In this document: one piece after another, positions 35,174 to 45,378 of the stretch | How positions within the stretch are numbered: position 1 is the first letter of the stretch | Layout: every line of letters starts with the position of its first letter | DNA from: Streptomyces rishiriensis | Lineage (GTDB): Bacteria; Actinomycetota; Actinomycetes; Streptomycetales; Streptomycetaceae | Length of the DNA stretch: 64,000 nucleotides | Reading direction: 5' to 3' | NCBI RefSeq assembly: GCF_030815485.1 | Contig: NZ_JAUSWV010000002.1 | Span: forward strand, 496,001-560,000 | The notes under the pieces: model-generated | Seen by the model: the letters and a program-made list of their open reading frames with translations, nothing else | What the model was told of the DNA's origin: nothing | Database searches by the model: none | Program-made: the position numbers and the translations under genes

Positions 35174-36780
35174 CGGACTTCGACGGCTCCGCGCAGTCCT
35201 GGTCCCTGGTGGCGTTCTCCAGCGTGGTGGCCCTCACGCTCATGCTGTGCGTACTCACCGGCCCCGACCGCGACGACCTCGACGAGTTCTACACCGGCTA
35301 CCGCTCCTTGTCCCCGCTGCGCAACGGCCTGGCCATCGCCGGTGACTACATCTCCGCCGCCACCGTCCTCACCATCGGCGGGGTCATCGCGCTGTGCGGC
35401 TACGACGGTGTCGTACTGGCCCTGAGCACCCTGCTGTCCCTGCTGCTCCTGATGGTCCTGCTGGCCGAACCGCTGCATCACACCGGCCGGTTCACCATGG
35501 CCGACGCGCTCGGCAGGCGGCTGCCCGGCCGCGCGGTGCGCATCACCGCGTGTGTGGTCACCCTCGCCTCGCTGGTGCCGATGATGGTCGTACAACTGGC
35601 CGGGGTGGGCCAGTTGCTGGCGTACGTCCTCGGATTCTCCGACAGCGCGATGCGCACCGGCTGCATCGTCGGGGCGGGCACCCTGATGATCAGCTACGCG
35701 GCCATCGGGGGCATGCGGGGCACCGCCCTGATCCAGATCCTCAAGACGGTGATCCTGCTCGGGTCCGGACTGGTCGTCGCCGGACTCATCCTGCACACCT
35801 TCGGCTGGAGCCCACGGACCCTGTTCCAGGCCGCGGCTCACGGCAGCGGCGCCGAGCAGAACTTCCTGCGCTACGGTCTCCAGTTCGCCGACGGCCCGCA
35901 CCGCGGACTCGACATGGTGAGCACCCAGTGCGCCATCGTGCTGGGCGGCGCCTGTCTGCCGCACGTCACCATGCGGATGTACACCGCCGGCAGTGCTCCT
36001 CAGGTACGCCGCGCGATGTCCTGGGCGATATCGACGGTCACCCTGTTCATCGCCGTGATCACGGTGATCGGCGTGGGCGCGACGGCCCTCATCGGGCGTG
36101 CGGGCGTCGCCGGGGCCGACCCGCGCGGCAACACCGCCTATCTGCTCGGTTCGCGCGCCGCGTTCGGCATGCATCTCTCCCGCCCGGAGAGCCTGCTGTT
36201 CGCCACCGTCACGACGGCGATCTTCCTGACCCTGCTGGCCTCCGTGGCCAGCATGACGCTGGCCTGCGCCAACTCGCTGGCCCACGACATCGCGGCCGCC
36301 CGCCCGAACGTCTCGCCGCTGCGCGAAATGGCACTGGCGCGGCTGGCCGCCCTGGCCGTGGGCGTCCCCGTCATCCTGCTCGCCGTCGTCGCCCAGCACC
36401 GCAGCCTCCAGCCGCTCGCCACCGTCTCCTTCTGCCTCGGCGCCTCGGCCATCGCCCCCGCCCTCGTCTACAGCCTCTTCTGGCGGCGCTTCACACGCGC
36501 CGGCCTGCTGTGCACGCTCATCGGCGGCTCGGTCAGCGTCCTGGTCCTCATGACCGGTACCAACCTCGTCTCCGGCTCTCCGGGATCAGCGTTCCCGGAA
36601 GTCGACTTCAACTGGTTCCCGTTCACGACCACGGCTCTCGTCTCGGTGCCGGCGGGCTTCCTCTGCGGTCTGCTCGGCACGGTCCTGTCCGGCAGAAGGG
36701 CGACCGCACGCGAACGGGACCGTTACGCCGCCATCGAAGCCGTCCTCCTCGCCGGACCGCCAAGTCCCCGGAGCCGCTGA
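35170..36780 (+). CDS. Sodium/solute symporter (SSS, ActP-like)
   Basis: The 536-residue product has about 13 hydrophobic segments and SSS-family features: FYTGYRSLSPLRNGLAIAGD, YISAATVLTIGGVIALCGYD, and MISYAAIGGMRGTALIQILK after the TM5-6 loop. It is closest in layout to cation/acetate symporters. With the upstream catabolic genes its substrate is more likely an amino acid, peptide-derived acid or short carboxylate. GTG 35170 overlaps the DUF485 stop (GTGA) and has GAGGAG upstream. Confidence 0.92.
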   Translation: MTDFDGSAQSWSLVAFSSVVALTLMLCVLTGPDRDDLDEFYTGYRSLSPLRNGLAIAGDYISAATVLTIGGVIALCGYDGVVLALSTLLSLLLLMVLLAEPLHHTGRFTMADALGRRLPGRAVRITACVVTLASLVPMMVVQLAGVGQLLAYVLGFSDSAMRTGCIVGAGTLMISYAAIGGMRGTALIQILKTVILLGSGLVVAGLILHTFGWSPRTLFQAAAHGSGAEQNFLRYGLQFADGPHRGLDMVSTQCAIVLGGACLPHVTMRMYTAGSAPQVRRAMSWAISTVTLFIAVITVIGVGATALIGRAGVAGADPRGNTAYLLGSRAAFGMHLSRPESLLFATVTTAIFLTLLASVASMTLACANSLAHDIAAARPNVSPLREMALARLAALAVGVPVILLAVVAQHRSLQPLATVSFCLGASAIAPALVYSLFWRRFTRAGLLCTLIGGSVSVLVLMTGTNLVSGSPGSAFPEVDFNWFPFTTTALVSVPAGFLCGLLGTVLSGRRATARERDRYAAIEAVLLAGPPSPRSR

Positions 36781-37085
36781 GCCCGCCCCGACCGGCGCGG
36801 CCCGGACGGGACCAGCCCGGAGCGCCCTGAAGCGCTCGGAACCGCCCTGGAGGAAGGAACGGACGGGCGCCGCGACCGAACCGGCCGACGTCCCCGGCAC
36901 GCCCGGCGGCCGGGACGTGGGCGCTCGGACACCTGCGGGGCGGAAGGCCGGGCGCAGCCGTGTCCCGGGCCGAGCATGATCGTTGCTCCCCTTGCCGCAC
37001 GGCCACCGCCCGGTGAGCGCGTCGGCACCCACTCAGGTGTGCCTCTGTCCGAAGCGCGCACCGTCAGCGGAGAGGAACAGCCTTG
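36781..37085. other. Intergenic, no gene seen
   Basis: These 305 bases follow the symporter. A short GAGCGC/GCGCTC hairpin at about 36817-36834 may end the transcript. A ribosome site GAGAGGAA marks the right edge. Confidence 0.4.
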
Positions 37086-37646
37086 GTGAGCGGCTGGATC
37101 ACCGTCGGTCTCGGAACCGCCGCCGCGCTCTGCCCGCTGCCGGGCGCCGGCGGACCCGCGGTCGTCGTCGACACCACTCCCACCACCACCCATGTGGTGA
37201 TGTGTTCCGCCGACGGCTGGGTCGAGATCGGCGCCCCCTCCCCACAGCGGCCCGTCATCCGTCCGTCGTCGCCCCCGCCCGCACCCCGGCCGTCGCGTGA
37301 GCCGGTCCCCTCGGCAGATCCGGCACCGGCAGCACAGGCACCTGGCCCTGTCGGCACCCCACCGGCTCGGCGCCCGTCGGCGACCCCGCTCCCCCGGGCC
37401 GCCGAACGCCGGGCGCCCGCGCCGGAACCGCCGCCCGAGACAGACGTCGTCGCCGCCGACGCGCCCGCCCCGGGGCCCCGCGCCGCGCCCTTCCGCTGGG
37501 TGCCGCGCTTCCACTACGGCGGCGGTTCGGCACGTCCGGCGCCCGCCGGCCTGTCCACCACGATGACCACCGTCGTGATCACCACCCCGGCCATCCTGGC
37601 CGCCGCCGCGCTACGCCCGGGCTCCCGACGCCGCAACAGCGGCTGA
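37086..37646 (+). CDS. Proline-rich exported or membrane-anchored hypothetical protein
   Basis: The product of about 186 residues has a hydrophobic N-terminal segment (VSGWITVGLGTAAALCPLPG), a long Pro/Ala-rich region (about 60-145) that must be extended and disordered, and a short hydrophobic C-terminal segment (TTVVITTPAILAAAAL). The shape suggests a wall-spanning or periplasm-like spacer anchored at one or both ends. GAGAGGAA precedes TTG 37083 and GTG 37086; GTG is preferred. It is followed by a DUF4239 membrane gene in the same direction. No family is recognised. Confidence 0.6.
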   Translation: MSGWITVGLGTAAALCPLPGAGGPAVVVDTTPTTTHVVMCSADGWVEIGAPSPQRPVIRPSSPPPAPRPSREPVPSADPAPAAQAPGPVGTPPARRPSATPLPRAAERRAPAPEPPPETDVVAADAPAPGPRAAPFRWVPRFHYGGGSARPAPAGLSTTMTTVVITTPAILAAAALRPGSRRRNSG

Positions 37647-37711
37647 CCCGCCCGGGACCCGCCCTTCACCTCGCCCCCCATCTGCTCATCTGCACATCCT
37701 GGAGTCCTGCC

Positions 37712-38473
37712 GTGCCGGAATGGCTGATCTACACCCTGGCCTGTGCGCTGGTCTGCGCTTTCGTGATCGCCGCCACCGTGATGCGTCACCGCCGCGTGGC
37801 GGACGACGAGGACACCTCACAGACACCCGACGTGCTCGAGTACATGGTGATGATGGTCGGCGTGGTCTACGCCATCGTCCTCGGTCTGGCGATCGCCGGC
37901 GTGTGGGAAGCACGCGGCGCGGCCGAGGACACCGTGCAGCGCGAGGCCCAGGCGCTGTACGAGATCGACCAGCGTCTGGACGTCTACCCCGCCTCCTTCC
38001 ACACCCGGGTCCAGCAGCACATCGACGCCTACGCCCGGCACGCCGTGGCCGCCGAATGGCCCGCCATGGAGGACGACGGCCCGATCGACGCGACCGGGGG
38101 CCGACTGCTGACCCGCATCCGCAGCGACATCGCGCACCACACCCCCACCGACGAACTCCAGGCACAGGCCTACCAGCCGCTCCTCGATCAGGTCGCCGCC
38201 GCCGACGACGCACGCCACCAACGCCTCGACAGCGCCGGCAGCACCCTGCCGGGAGTGGTCTGGTTCGGCCTGATCGCGGGCGGGATCGTCACGCTCGGCC
38301 TGCTCTACGCCCTTCAGATCCGGCGCTCTGCCCGGGAGTTGATGCTGGCCACCGCGTTCAGCGCCTTGGTGGTCTTCCTGCTCTTCATGGTCTGGAGCTT
38401 CGACGCGCCCTTCGGCCACTCCGGCCTCGACTCGGCACAGCCGCTGCAAGAGCTGTACGCGGGCACGACCTGA
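37712..38473 (+). CDS. DUF4239 (bestrophin-like) membrane protein
   Basis: The 253-residue product has four membrane segments: residues about 4-24, 44-66, 180-202 and 209-230 (TAFSALVVFLLFMVWSFDAP). A cytoplasmic or external helical domain lies between TM2 and TM3 (GAAEDTVQREAQALYEIDQR). This is the DUF4239/bestrophin-like layout. Function is unestablished; an ion channel role is only inferred from the fold name. The start GTG 37712 has CTGGAG upstream. Confidence 0.82.
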   Translation: MPEWLIYTLACALVCAFVIAATVMRHRRVADDEDTSQTPDVLEYMVMMVGVVYAIVLGLAIAGVWEARGAAEDTVQREAQALYEIDQRLDVYPASFHTRVQQHIDAYARHAVAAEWPAMEDDGPIDATGGRLLTRIRSDIAHHTPTDELQAQAYQPLLDQVAAADDARHQRLDSAGSTLPGVVWFGLIAGGIVTLGLLYALQIRRSARELMLATAFSALVVFLLFMVWSFDAPFGHSGLDSAQPLQELYAGTT

Positions 38474-38585
38474 GACAGACGTCGGTCGATCGCTCGACGA
38501 AACGGCCCTGGGGGGGCGGGCCCCGATGCGTGCCGGCCGGCTGTGCGCCTTCGACTCGCGCACGGATCCGACGCGTCCCGCGCCC

Positions 38586-39224
38586 CTACCCCGTCAGCTC
38601 AGCCAGCCAGGGATGCCCCGGGTGTACACGGTCCAGCCACTCAGCGAGGCGAACGCGCCGCGCCGGGGCCAGCAGCGGCAGCACCCCCTCGAAGTCCGCC
38701 CGATCCTTCGGCCGTGTCTCTTTCGCTTTGAACAGCAGGACCAACTCCGGGATGAGGTAGGGGATCCCGTCCGCCGTCCGCTCGACGATCTCGTCGTACG
38801 GCAGCCTCAGGGTTTCGTCGCGCCGACAGATCCACGTCCTGCCCTCGTGCGGTTCGCGGAAGACGTCGAACAGGAACCGACCGCTCGCCGGGTCCCGGAG
38901 CCAGGTCTGATGTGTGGCCTCCAGGGCCTCGGCTCCGGCCTCCGCCCAGATGTGTCCCGAACCCACCGCGTCCCACACGTACTCGGCGAAGCGGTCCCGG
39001 ATCTCCGGGAATCCCGCCGCGGGTACCGCGATCTCCAGATCACCGTGCGGCCGCGACTGCTCCCCGCGGAACAGATCGAGCGCCCACCCAGCGGCGACAC
39101 ACCAGGGCGCACCCACCCCACCCAGCCGCTCCACCACCTGTTCGGGCCGCCACGCGTCAGCCCACCGGGCCTGCAGATCGTCCGCACCGGGCACGGCGCC
39201 GCCGGGCGGCAGGAGGTCGGTCAT
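38586..39224 (-). CDS. Nucleotidyltransferase-fold protein (ANT/lincosamide-type)
   Basis: The 212-residue product carries GWALDLFRGEQSRPHGDLEI, the nucleotidyltransferase signature of aminoglycoside/lincosamide adenylyltransferase relatives, followed by RTWICRRDETLRLPYDEIVE and KAKETRPKDRADFEGVLPLL. The usual His-x-Asp metal pair is represented by PHGDLEI. Such genes are common in Streptomyces and most have no known substrate, so a resistance function should not be assumed. The ATG at 39224 has no clear ribosome site and may be leaderless. Confidence 0.8.
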   Translation of the reverse strand: MTDLLPPGGAVPGADDLQARWADAWRPEQVVERLGGVGAPWCVAAGWALDLFRGEQSRPHGDLEIAVPAAGFPEIRDRFAEYVWDAVGSGHIWAEAGAEALEATHQTWLRDPASGRFLFDVFREPHEGRTWICRRDETLRLPYDEIVERTADGIPYLIPELVLLFKAKETRPKDRADFEGVLPLLAPARRVRLAEWLDRVHPGHPWLAELTG

Positions 39225-39354
39225 CGGTACAACCTATGTCCGAGAGGCGCTGGGCGGGCTCCTCGTGGGGCGCCGAGCTCAGGGTCCGGCGGTACGACCC
39301 CGAGCGAATTGACCCATGGATCAGGCCCCGGAATGCACCGTGATACCGGTCGAT

Positions 39355-39370
39355 CGACTCCCTAGAGTCG
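39355..39370. promoter_or_regulatory. Palindrome CGACTC-CCTA-GAGTCG
   Basis: Perfect 6-bp arms around 4 bases lie 6-21 bases upstream of the cupin start and overlap a possible -10 (TAGAGT). Binding here would block initiation. The regulator is unknown. Confidence 0.45.
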
Positions 39371-39375
39371 TAGTC

Positions 39376-39918
39376 ATGATGAAGAAGAACGAGACCACGC
39401 CTACCACCCAGGCCACGCAGACCACGCAGACCACGGACTTCGCCCCGATCCTCACCCGCGCGGCCGCCGCCGAGACGACCCGTGACCCCAGCAGTGTCAT
39501 GACACTTCTCGCCGACTCCGATCACACCGGTGGGCGACTCACCAGCTACCGTTCGACGTTCGCCGAAGGGGCGGTGGGAGCACCCGCCCACCTGCACACC
39601 GAAGCGTCCGAGGCGTTCTTCGTGATCGACGGAGCGCTCCAGGTGCTCGTGGGCGAGGAGATCGTCGTCCTGGAGGCGGGCGACTTCCTCGTGGTGCCGC
39701 CGCACACCCCGCACGCCTTCGCCGCGGCGCCGGGCAGGACGGCCGACGTGCTGTTCGTCTTCACCCCTGGCGCCGGACGTTTCGACTACCTGCGGCTGCT
39801 CGGCCGGGTGATGCGCGGCGAGGCCGACCCGCAGCAGATCAAGGACTCGTCGGAGCGGTTCGACAACCACTACGTCGACAGCCCGGCATGGCGCGAGGCG
39901 CTGGCCGCGCGCGGTTGA
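39376..39918 (+). CDS. Cupin-domain protein
   Basis: The 180-residue product has a Thr-rich N-terminus (NETTPTTQATQTTQTTDFAP) and a cupin core with motif 1 PAHLHTEASEAFFVIDGALQ and motif 2 LEAGDFLVVPPHTPHAFAA. The metal set of two His, Glu and His is present. It resembles quercetinase-type single-domain cupins; the substrate is unknown. No ribosome site precedes the ATG pair at 39376/39379, so it may be leaderless. Confidence 0.82.
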   Translation: MMKKNETTPTTQATQTTQTTDFAPILTRAAAAETTRDPSSVMTLLADSDHTGGRLTSYRSTFAEGAVGAPAHLHTEASEAFFVIDGALQVLVGEEIVVLEAGDFLVVPPHTPHAFAAAPGRTADVLFVFTPGAGRFDYLRLLGRVMRGEADPQQIKDSSERFDNHYVDSPAWREALAARG

Positions 39919-40243
39919 GGCCGCCGCCTGTCGTCGGACATGACTGCACGTCAGAAGATGTTTCCCGGAAGGTAATTGCGGCCAAGTGGCTCCGTCGCCA
40001 CCTCGCACCGCGCCCGGCGGCAGTCTCCCCGGCTCTTGGGCTCCTCGGGGCGAACGCGTCGGCGGGCTCCCCGTGCGGCGCCCGCCGAGGCGGCCACCGT
40101 GCGGAACGCGGCCCCGGTCGCCGTCCTCGCCGCCGCTGTTCCGGTCGCCGCGTACCCTGTACGGCTCACGCCCGCGCGCAGACGGCGCGCCAAGCTGGTC
40201 AACTGGCCGGAAGACTCCGTTTGTCTGTGCAAAGGAGCTCAGC
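39919..40243. other. Intergenic, no gene seen
   Basis: These 325 bases have Arg/Ala-rich frames on both strands with no convincing start. A good ribosome site (AAGGAG) at the right edge belongs to the next gene. Confidence 0.35.
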
Positions 40244-40540
40244 ATGGCCGTCGTCGTAATCCTCGAAATGCCGGGGATGACCCAGGAGAAGTACGAGCAG
40301 AGCGCGGAGAAGGTGGCCGGCCGACCCGGGCCGGTCAAAAGCCCCGCCGACTGGCCGGTGGCCGGTCTTGTCTCGCACACTTCCGCGCCCACGGACGACG
40401 GCTGGCTCGTCGTGGACGTCTGGGAGTCCGAGGAGGCTTTCCGTCAGTTCGGCGAGACCCTCGTCCCGATTTTGCGGGAGCTCGGCCTCCCGGACGTCCA
40501 ACCACGGACCTATCCGGTGTTCAACGTGGTCACCCGCTAG
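40244..40540 (+). CDS. Small dimeric alpha/beta-barrel (ABM-like) protein
   Basis: The 98-residue product (MAVVVILEMPGMTQEKYEQS, then WLVVDVWESEEAFRQFGETL and VFNVVTR) has the strand-helix-strand pattern of antibiotic biosynthesis monooxygenase-like proteins, which form dimeric barrels. Many such proteins bind small aromatics or haem, others have no known role. AAGGAG lies seven bases before ATG 40244 and decides the start within a longer frame. Confidence 0.78.
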   Translation: MAVVVILEMPGMTQEKYEQSAEKVAGRPGPVKSPADWPVAGLVSHTSAPTDDGWLVVDVWESEEAFRQFGETLVPILRELGLPDVQPRTYPVFNVVTR

Positions 40541-40582
40541 CGACGAAGGTCGCCGAACCATCCTCATTCCCGTCGTGTATGC

Positions 40583-40616
40583 GATTCCTGATACCGGCCT
40601 GTCGATTTCAGGAATC
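40583..40616. promoter_or_regulatory. Inverted repeat GATTCCTGA-N16-TCAGGAATC
   Basis: Perfect 9-bp arms lie 43 bases after the ABM gene and about 210 before glpF. It could be a terminator or a two-site operator for the glpFK operon. No T-run follows, which is normal in Streptomyces. Confidence 0.45.
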
Positions 40617-40823
40617 CGTCACGGAGCGACTCTCCTTTCTCTTCAGTGATCCATTGCGTGATCCATTTGCGGGCTGTCCCGAATCAGCTGCCGTCCGGCG
40701 GAACCCCCGGCAGCCCGGGAATTTTTCCTTCTGTGCGATTGACCCATGATCGCCTTATGCTGTTGTGCGGGAGAGCTCGAGCAGTCGACGTGCCGGCTCC
40801 GTGCCGGCGGGAAGCGGGCTTCC

Positions 40824-41669
40824 ATGGCTGAGCGATTGAAAAGGCTGGGGTTGGTCGGCGAACTGTCGGCCGAGTTCGCCGGCACCATGATTCTCATCCT
40901 CTTCGGCTGTGGCGTGGTGGCCCAGGTGGTCGCCGGTGGAGCGCTCACGACGCCGCCCGGAGGACTCGGAAACCACGACAGCATCGCCTGGGCCTGGGGC
41001 CTCGGCGTGACCCTGGGCGTCTACGTCGCGGCGCGGCTGAGCGGCGCCCATCTCAATCCGGCGGTGACGGTCGCCCTCGCCACGTTCAAGGGCTTCCCGT
41101 GGCGCAAGGTGGCGCCCTACGCGCTGGCCCAGACCGCCGGCGCCTTCGTGGCGGCCCTCATCGTGCGGTGGAACTACACCGAAGCGCTGGCGAAGGCCGA
41201 CCCGGGACACACCATCAAGACGCAGGGCGTGTTCTCCACGCTCCCCGCCAACGGCAATCCGAATCTGCCGGTCCACGAGTGGGGCGCGTTCCGTGACCAG
41301 ATCATCGGCACAGCGATCCTGCTGCTGCTGATCCTGGCCGTCACGGACCTGCTGAACACTCCGCCGGGCGCCAACCTGGCCCCGTTCATCGTCGGTCTGA
41401 TCGTCGTTGCCATCGGCATGGCGTGGGGCACCAACGCGGGTTACGCGATCAACCCGGCACGTGACTTCGGGCCCCGATTGGCCAGCTTCATCACGGGCTA
41501 CGGCACGGCTTGGCGAGATCAGTACGGGAACCTCTACTTCTGGGTGCCGATCGTCGGTCCCCTGATCGGCGGCCTGCTCGGCGCCGGCCTCTACAAGGCC
41601 TTCATCGGCCGGTTCCTGCCGACGGCGGAGCCGGAGCCTCCCGGCCGAGTTCCGACCCCCGAGGAATGA
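40824..41669 (+). CDS. glpF: Glycerol uptake facilitator (aquaglyceroporin)
   Basis: The 281-residue product has six membrane segments and the two MIP signature loops [10 protein letters not shown] (N78) and [11 protein letters not shown] (N210). The Asp after Arg in the second loop and the extended loop before it are characteristic of glycerol-conducting members. It lets glycerol enter by diffusion, to be trapped by the kinase encoded 25 bases downstream. GGGAAG lies near ATG 40824; the longer upstream frame is not membrane-like. Confidence 0.93.
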   Translation: MAERLKRLGLVGELSAEFAGTMILILFGCGVVAQVVAGGALTTPPGGLGNHDSIAWAWGLGVTLGVYVAARLSGAHLNPAVTVALATFKGFPWRKVAPYALAQTAGAFVAALIVRWNYTEALAKADPGHTIKTQGVFSTLPANGNPNLPVHEWGAFRDQIIGTAILLLLILAVTDLLNTPPGANLAPFIVGLIVVAIGMAWGTNAGYAINPARDFGPRLASFITGYGTAWRDQYGNLYFWVPIVGPLIGGLLGAGLYKAFIGRFLPTAEPEPPGRVPTPEE

Positions 41670-41694
41670 ACCCCCACAGCAGAGGCGGCAACCC

Positions 41695-43213
41695 ATGGCG
41701 GACTTCGTGGGCGCGGTGGACCAAGGCACCACCAGCACCCGATTCATGATCTTCGACCACTCCGGCAACGAGGTGGCGAAGCACCAGCTGGAGCACGCCC
41801 AGATTCTCCCGCGCTCGGGGTGGGTCGAGCACGACCCGGTGGAGATCTGGGAGCGCACCAACTCGGTGATGCAGAACGCGCTGCGGCACGGCAACCTCTC
41901 CCCCGAGGACCTGGCCGCGATCGGCATCACCAATCAGCGGGAGACGACGGTGGTGTGGGACCCGCGCAACGGACGTCCCTACTACAACGCCATCGTCTGG
42001 CAGGACACCCGTACCGACTCCATCGCGGCGGCCCTGGACCGCTCGGGCCAGGGCGACGTCATCCGCCGCAAGGCGGGGCTGCCCCCGGCGACCTACTTCT
42101 CCGGCGGCAAGATCCAGTGGATCCTGGAGAACGTCGACGGCGTCCGCGAGGCGGCCGAACAGGGTCACGCCCTCTTCGGCAACACGGACGCCTGGGTCCT
42201 GTGGAACCTGACCGGCGGCCCCGACGGCGGCGTCCACGCCACCGACGTGACCAACGCCAGCCGTACCATGCTGATGGACCTGGAGACCCTCGACTGGGAC
42301 GACGAGCTGCTGGGCTTCTTCAACATCCCCCGGCAGATGCTGCCGGCCATCAACCCGTCCTCCCACCGCGAGGCGTTCGGCGTGACCCGCACCTCCCGGC
42401 CGCTGCGCGCCGCCATCCCCATCACCGGGGTGCTCGGCGACCAGCAGGCCGCCACGGTGGGACAGGTCTGCTACGCGCCGGGCGAGGCCAAGAACACCTA
42501 CGGCACGGGCAACTTCCTGGTCCTGAACACCGGTACGGAACTGGTGCGTTCGCAGCACGGCCTGCTCACCACCGTGGCGTACCAGTTCGGCGACAGCCCG
42601 GCGATCTACGCGCTGGAGGGCTCCATCGCCGTCACCGGGTCCGCGGTGCAGTGGCTGCGCGACCAGATGAAGATCATCAACGACGCGGCGGAGAGCGAGA
42701 CGCTGGCGCGCACCGTCGAGGACAACGGCGGGATGTACTTCGTCCCCGCCTTCTCGGGTCTGTTCGCTCCGTACTGGCGCTCCGACGCCCGCGGCGCGAT
42801 CGTCGGCCTGGCCCGCTACAACGACAACGGCCACCTGGCCCGGGCGACCCTGGAGTCCATCTGCTACCAGAGCCGCGACGTGGTCGAGGCGATGGAGCAG
42901 GACTCCGGCGTCCACCTCGACGTGCTCAAGGTCGACGGTGGCGTCACGGCCAACGACCTGTGCATGCAGATCCAGGCCGATGTCCTCGGCGTCCCGGTCA
43001 GCCCGTCCGGTGGTCGCCGAGACCACCGCGCTCGGCGCCGCCTATGCGGCGGGTCTGGCCACCGGCTTCTGGCGCGACACCGACGAGCTGCGCACCCACT
43101 GGCAGGAGTCCAAGCGCTGGGAGCCCCAGTGGTCCGACGACCAGCGCGCGGAAGGATACGCGGGCTGGAAGAAGGCCGTGGAGCGCACGCTCGACTGGGC
43201 CAAGGTCGAATAG
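41695..43213 (+). pseudogene. glpK: Glycerol kinase gene with a +1 frameshift near its 3' end
   Basis: Residues 1-435 read as a normal glycerol kinase ([97 protein letters not shown]). After GVPVS the frame breaks: the expected [20 protein letters not shown] and the C-terminal end ([15 protein letters not shown]) lie in the next frame, ending at 43213. Removing one C from the CCC at 43002-43004 restores a 505-residue enzyme. As written, the protein loses the last 70 residues of the ATPase domain and gains an unrelated tail ending at 43413. It could be a true mutation or a sequencing error. It forms an operon with glpF. Confidence 0.9.
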
Positions 43214-43222
43214 CCCGACGAC

Positions 43223-43259
43223 GACAAGCGCCGCCCGTGAACGTCGGGCGGCGCTTGTC
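43223..43259. terminator. Bidirectional terminator between glpK and the aldo-keto reductase
   Basis: A perfect 15-bp stem (GACAAGCGCCGCCCG at 43223-43237 with its complement at 43245-43259) has a 7-base loop. It starts nine bases after the restored glpK stop, which supports 43213 as the true end of that gene. Confidence 0.88.
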
Positions 43260-43312
43260 CGCGTCGTGCGGGCCCCGGCATCCGGCAGGGCCCGCCTTCC
43301 CCTGGACCGCGG

Positions 43313-44302
<990 letters not shown>

Positions 44303-44634
44303 GCCGTGTCCCAGCCTTTCCTGCGCACTGATCCGTTGTTCGGACCGCGCGAAGCCCCTCATCCGTCCAGCGACGGATTCCACCGCCCGGCATCCCGTGC
44401 GAGGTCCCTGACGGCACCGGCTTCGCGCGCCGCGATGTCTGCGACGCTACGACCTGGAGCGCACTCCAGCGCAAGTCGACCGCCCGGGATCCGCACCTAC
44501 TGGCGGGTAGCCTCCGTGCCGCGCCGCCGTTCCGTACCGGAGTTCCACGACGTCGTGCGCGAGCGGCGGCACGTGCGCGAAGGTAAGGAAAATGCCTGGT
44601 CACGAGAGGGTGACCGAGTGGTACTTTCGCCCGC
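44303..44634. other. Intergenic, divergent promoters
   Basis: These 332 bases separate the divergent aldo-keto reductase and GNAT genes. TACTTT ten bases before the GNAT start could be a -10 of a leaderless transcript. Nothing else is recognised. Confidence 0.35.
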
Positions 44635-45165
44635 ATGCCCGCACTGATCACCCCCACGGACCGACTCCGGTCCTCCTGGCTGGCGGCGCGTGACGAGTGG
44701 CCTGCAGGGGCCCACCAGGCCGGAACCGGTCTGCGTCTCGCATCCGAGGCCGACCTCGCCGGCCCCGAGGCCTTCTCCGCGTGGGTGGAACAACTGCGCA
44801 AGCAGTCCGACACGTCGGTCGCCGTGGCAGAGGAGCGCGTCCACGCCACCCACTGGTGGATCGTCGAGGGCGACCGCTACCTGGGAGCCATCGATCTGCG
44901 GCACCGTCTGAACGCCGTCCTGCTCGATGTCGGCGGGCACATCGGGTACAGCGTCCGGCCGTCCGCCCGAAGACGCGGCCTGGCCACCTGGGCCCTCGGG
45001 GCGGTGCTGCCCGAGGCCCGCGCGCTCGGCCTGGAGAGGGTCCTCGTCACGTGCGACGACGACAACATCGGATCGGCCCGGACCATCGAGCGCAACGGTG
45101 GCGTCCTGGAGGATGTGCGCGCCACCGACGCCGGCGGCAAGCGGCGGTACTGGATCGCTCTCTGA
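44635..45165 (+). CDS. GNAT-family N-acetyltransferase
   Basis: The 176-residue product shows the GNAT acetyl-CoA loop GYSVRPSARRRGLATWALGA and the following strand-helix VLVTCDDDNIGSARTIERNG, GVLEDV. The N-terminal WWIVEGDRYLGAIDLRHRLN covers the early strands. The acceptor is unknown. No ribosome site is visible before ATG 44635 and a possible -10 lies ten bases upstream, so the mRNA may be leaderless. Confidence 0.88.
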   Translation: MPALITPTDRLRSSWLAARDEWPAGAHQAGTGLRLASEADLAGPEAFSAWVEQLRKQSDTSVAVAEERVHATHWWIVEGDRYLGAIDLRHRLNAVLLDVGGHIGYSVRPSARRRGLATWALGAVLPEARALGLERVLVTCDDDNIGSARTIERNGGVLEDVRATDAGGKRRYWIAL

Positions 45166-45378
45166 GCGAGAGGGCGCGGCCGCCGGGCCCCGCCAGGGGC
45201 GGGGTTGGCCCCATCCGGCTGGTGCCGCGACTCCGCGCCGACTGCCTGCGCCTTCCCGGGCCCGGGCACGGCCAGACTGGGGACGACTCGCCGTACCTCC
45301 TCGTCCCGACCGGCAACCCACGGCGGCCGGCCCGGGAGCGGACGCCCACCCGCCAGGTCCCAGACACGACGGAGAACC

